Assembly (NCBI GenBank): GCA_028698395.1
Contig: JAQVDG010000068.1
Coordinates: 1 to 8,695, forward strand
From: Weeksellaceae bacterium
Lineage (GTDB): Bacteria > Bacteroidota > Bacteroidia > Flavobacteriales > Weeksellaceae
Reading direction: 5' to 3'
Length of the DNA stretch: 8,695 nucleotides
The number at the start of each line of letters is the position of its first letter. Positions within the stretch are counted from its first letter, which is position 1. The notes below the pieces were generated by a model. The model was not told the DNA's origin and made no database searches. It saw nothing but the letters and a program-made list of their open reading frames with translations. Positions 6,820-8,695 of this stretch are shown one piece after another. A program made the position numbers and the translations under genes.

Positions 6820-8139
6820 ATGAAAATTACAGTTGTAGGGACAGGATATGTGGGATTAGTTTCCGGAACTTGTTTTGCCGATGTTGGAATTGAAGTGGTC
6901 TGTGTAGATATTGACCAGAAAAAAATAGATAAATTAAAAAATGGAATTATACCGATTTATGAACCCGGATTGGAAGAAATGGTCATTCGAAATTATAAAA
7001 ACGGAAGATTGCATTTTTCTACTGATTTAGGTGAAGCAATTCAGGAAAGTGAAGTGGTTTTTATAGCCGTTGGAACTCCTCCGGGTGAAGATGGTTCTGC
7101 TGATTTAAGTTATGTTTTGGCAGTGGCGAAAGAAGTAGGAGAGAAGATGTCGGATTATTTGGTGATTGCTACTAAAAGTACTGTTCCGGTTGGAACCGGA
7201 CAAAAAGTTAAAAAGGAAATTGAAAAGCCTTAGCGGCCTGAAAATTTTGATTGAAATTTTTCGTTGCCTTCCATTCTGAAATTTTTAAAAGAAGGAGCAG
7301 CAGTAGAGGATTTTCTAAAACCTGACCGTATTGTAGTAGGAACCGAAGATGAACGTGCAAAAGAAATTATGCATCGTTTGTACAAACCGTTTCAGCTAAG
7401 TAGTGACCGGATTATTTATATGGATATTCCTTCTGCTGAAATGACAAAATACACCGCAAATGCTATGTTGGCAACCAAAATCAGTTTCATGAACGATATT
7501 GCGAATCTTTGCGAAATCGTAGGAGCCGATGTGAATATGGTGAGAAGAGGAATTGGTTCGGATCAAAGAATCGGAAATAAATTCATTTATCCGGGAGTAG
7601 GTTATGGAGGTTCTTGTTTTCCGAAAGACGTAAAAGCTATTATCCGAACTGCTAAACAATACGGTTATGAATTAAAAGTTTTGCAAGCTGTTGAGGATGT
7701 AAATGATGCACAAAAACATGTTTTAGTTGAAAAAGTTAAAAAATATTTCGGAACGAATCTTTCCGGGAAAACTTTTGCTCTTTGGGGATTGAGTTTTAAG
7801 CCGAATACCGATGATATGCGGGAAGCTCCTTCTTTGGTTATCATTGAGGAATTGAAAAAATTAGGCGCAGAAGTCAAAGCGTACGATCCGATTGCAATGA
7901 ATCATGCCCGTGATTTTTATTTAGGTGATAAAATCACGTATTGTAAAGATGCTTATGAAGCTTGTGATGATGCAGATGCTTTGTTGTTGGTCACAGAATG
8001 GTCGGAATTCAGAATGCCAAACTGGAAAGTTTTAGCTAAATTGCTTAAAAATAAAACCATTTTCGACGGAAGAAATATTTATGACGGCCCATATTTACGG
8101 GAATTAGGATTTGATTATTTCGGAATTGGTTTACAATAG
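6820..8139 (+). pseudogene. ugd: UDP-glucose 6-dehydrogenase, interrupted by two in-frame stops (possible sequence error)
   Basis: The enzyme oxidises UDP-glucose to UDP-glucuronate with two NAD+, supplying acidic sugar for surface polysaccharide. The frame from ATG 6820 to TAG 8139 is 440 codons, normal for the family, but has TAG at 7231 and TGA at 7252. Before the break are the Rossmann motif GTGYVG (residues 7-12), [13 protein letters not shown] and [10 protein letters not shown] (118-127). After it come FLKEGAAVEDFLKPDRIVVG, AEMTKYTANA (Lys210), GYGGSCFPKD with catalytic Cys266, FKPNTDDMREAP and FDGRN. Both halves are in the same phase. Between 7224 and 7281 the expected family residues appear only by alternating with the -1 phase: KALAA at 7224-7238, VA at 7263-7268, and an SE in place of PE at 7275-7280. 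That implies about three pairs of compensating single-base indels. If the sequence is right, no full enzyme is made, since the first product would stop after 137 aa, before the catalytic Cys. It begins the nucleotide-sugar cluster and has no Shine-Dalgarno sequence. Confidence 0.9.
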
Positions 8140-8205
8140 TTGTGGTTTTGAACAATAAAAAGACGAAAAAACCCTTTATAATAGACTAATCAAAACTTAA
8201 ATAAT

Positions 8206-8640
8206 ATGAAAATAGGAATTACATTCAGTACTTTTGATTTGCTGCATGCCGGCCACATCAAAATGTTGGAAGAAGCAAAGCGACAATGTGATTATTTGAT
8301 TTGCGGTTTACAAATGGATCCGTCTATGGATCGTCCTGAAAAAAATAAGCCGACTCAATCCATAGTAGAACGATACATTCAACTGAAAGGTTGCAAATTC
8401 GTCGATGAAATTGTTCCGTATGCAAGTGAACAAGATTTGGAAGATATTTTACGTTCTTTCAAAATTGATGTGCGGATTTTGGGTGATGAATACAAAGATC
8501 GAGATTTTACAGGTCGCCAATACTGCGAAGAAAAAGGAATCAAATTGTATTTTAATAGTAGAGATCATCGTTTTTCCAGTTCAGGCTTGAGAAAAACGGT
8601 TCATGAAATTGAAAACTTAAAAGTTACACATAAAAATTAA
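8206..8640 (+). CDS. Cytidylyltransferase-like nucleotidyltransferase (TagD/GCT-like)
   Basis: This is a 144-aa member of the HxGH nucleotidyltransferase superfamily, which joins a nucleotide (usually CMP) to a phosphorylated alcohol or sugar. The N-terminus TFSTFDLLHAGHIKMLEEAK holds the nucleotide-binding HAGH at residues 14-17. The middle has KFVDEIVPY (64-72) and VRILGDEYK (89-97), in the order seen in glycerol-3-phosphate cytidylyltransferase TagD. The C-terminal RDHRFSSSGLRK (119-130) takes the place of the RTEGISTT-type second motif. It is somewhat longer than TagD (about 129 aa), and the substrate cannot be decided: glycerol-3-phosphate, another polyol phosphate or a sugar phosphate are all possible. 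It follows ugd by 66 bases and precedes an NDP-sugar SDR by six bases, so a role in making activated precursors for capsule, O-antigen or another glycan is likely. The ATG at 8206 places the first strand correctly, and no Shine-Dalgarno sequence is present. Confidence 0.88.
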   Translation: MKIGITFSTFDLLHAGHIKMLEEAKRQCDYLICGLQMDPSMDRPEKNKPTQSIVERYIQLKGCKFVDEIVPYASEQDLEDILRSFKIDVRILGDEYKDRDFTGRQYCEEKGIKLYFNSRDHRFSSSGLRKTVHEIENLKVTHKN

Positions 8641-8646
8641 TTCATT

Positions 8647-8695
8647 TTGAAAAAACAAACACTTATCATAACGGGAGGAGCAGGTTTTATCGGTT
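8647..8695 (+). CDS. Extended SDR, NDP-sugar epimerase or dehydratase, N-terminal fragment
   Basis: Only the first 16 codons are inside the window, reading LKKQTLIITGGAGFIG. The TGGAGFIG element is the NAD(P)-binding glycine motif of extended short-chain dehydrogenases such as dTDP-glucose 4,6-dehydratase, GalE-type epimerases and UDP-glucuronate decarboxylase; the fragment is too short to choose. The start is probably TTG at 8647: the frame is the same as that of the preceding gene, whose TAA at 8638-8640 blocks any earlier start, and no ATG lies between. The six-base gap indicates an operon and possibly translational coupling. With ugd upstream, a UDP-glucuronate-using enzyme is an attractive guess, but no more than that. 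Confidence 0.8.
   Translation, partial: MKKQTLIITGGAGFIG

Noticed and set aside
7396..7877. Two minus-strand frames inside ugd
   Set aside because: Antisense to highly conserved UDP-glucose dehydrogenase motifs; shadows.
7264..8139. Independent 291-aa gene starting at TTG 7264
   Set aside because: It lacks the NAD-binding domain and begins within the conserved SNPEFLKEG block; it is the C-terminal part of the interrupted ugd.
8140..8205. TATAAT-like word (near 8177) and TTTTG box before the nucleotidyltransferase
   Set aside because: Does not fit the TAnnTTTG promoter form of this group, and the gap is short enough for simple read-through from ugd.

Overview
The window looks like chromosomal DNA of a low-GC member of the Bacteroidota, most likely Flavobacteriia. 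This rests on the AT-rich composition, the near absence of Shine-Dalgarno sequences before the large genes, a TAnnTTTG-type promoter element, and proteins that read like flavobacterial housekeeping enzymes. The genus cannot be fixed from the sequence alone.

Left part (1-2271): the minus strand carries the N-terminal 167 codons of an L-serine dehydratase (sdaA), cut by the window edge. A gene-poor stretch follows, with a degenerate GTA-heptad repeat and a small palindrome. Next come three small minus-strand reading frames of unknown function: a 95-aa hypothetical protein, a two-segment membrane protein broken by a frameshift at a run of seven T (coding strand), and an intact 145-aa protein with two membrane segments and a cytoplasmic tail. 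This small-ORF block is the only part that looks accessory. A 333-base gap with a clean 15-bp palindrome separates it from acnA.

Middle part (2272-6693): acnA (aconitase A, TCA cycle) runs on the plus strand and ends in a strong hairpin terminator. Converging on it from the right is a minus-strand pair, panB (first step of pantothenate synthesis) followed by an RluA-family pseudouridine synthase, probably one transcript. The terminator has a T-run on either strand and could serve both directions.

Right part (6694-8695): divergent from panB, a plus-strand nucleotide-sugar cluster begins with UDP-glucose 6-dehydrogenase (ugd), then a TagD-like nucleotidyltransferase, then the first 16 codons of an extended SDR (NDP-sugar epimerase or dehydratase). 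Together they suggest synthesis of activated sugars for a surface polysaccharide. The ugd frame holds two stops near codons 138-145 but is otherwise full length and in phase. Around the break the family's expected residues can be read by hopping three times into the -1 phase and back, which looks like a cluster of compensating single-base indels (sequence error or very recent damage).

I found no defence system, CRISPR array, transposase, tRNA or rRNA. No convincing undescribed system is visible. The best leads are the ugd lesion, the T-run frameshift with a canonical slippery heptamer, and the palindrome upstream of acnA.
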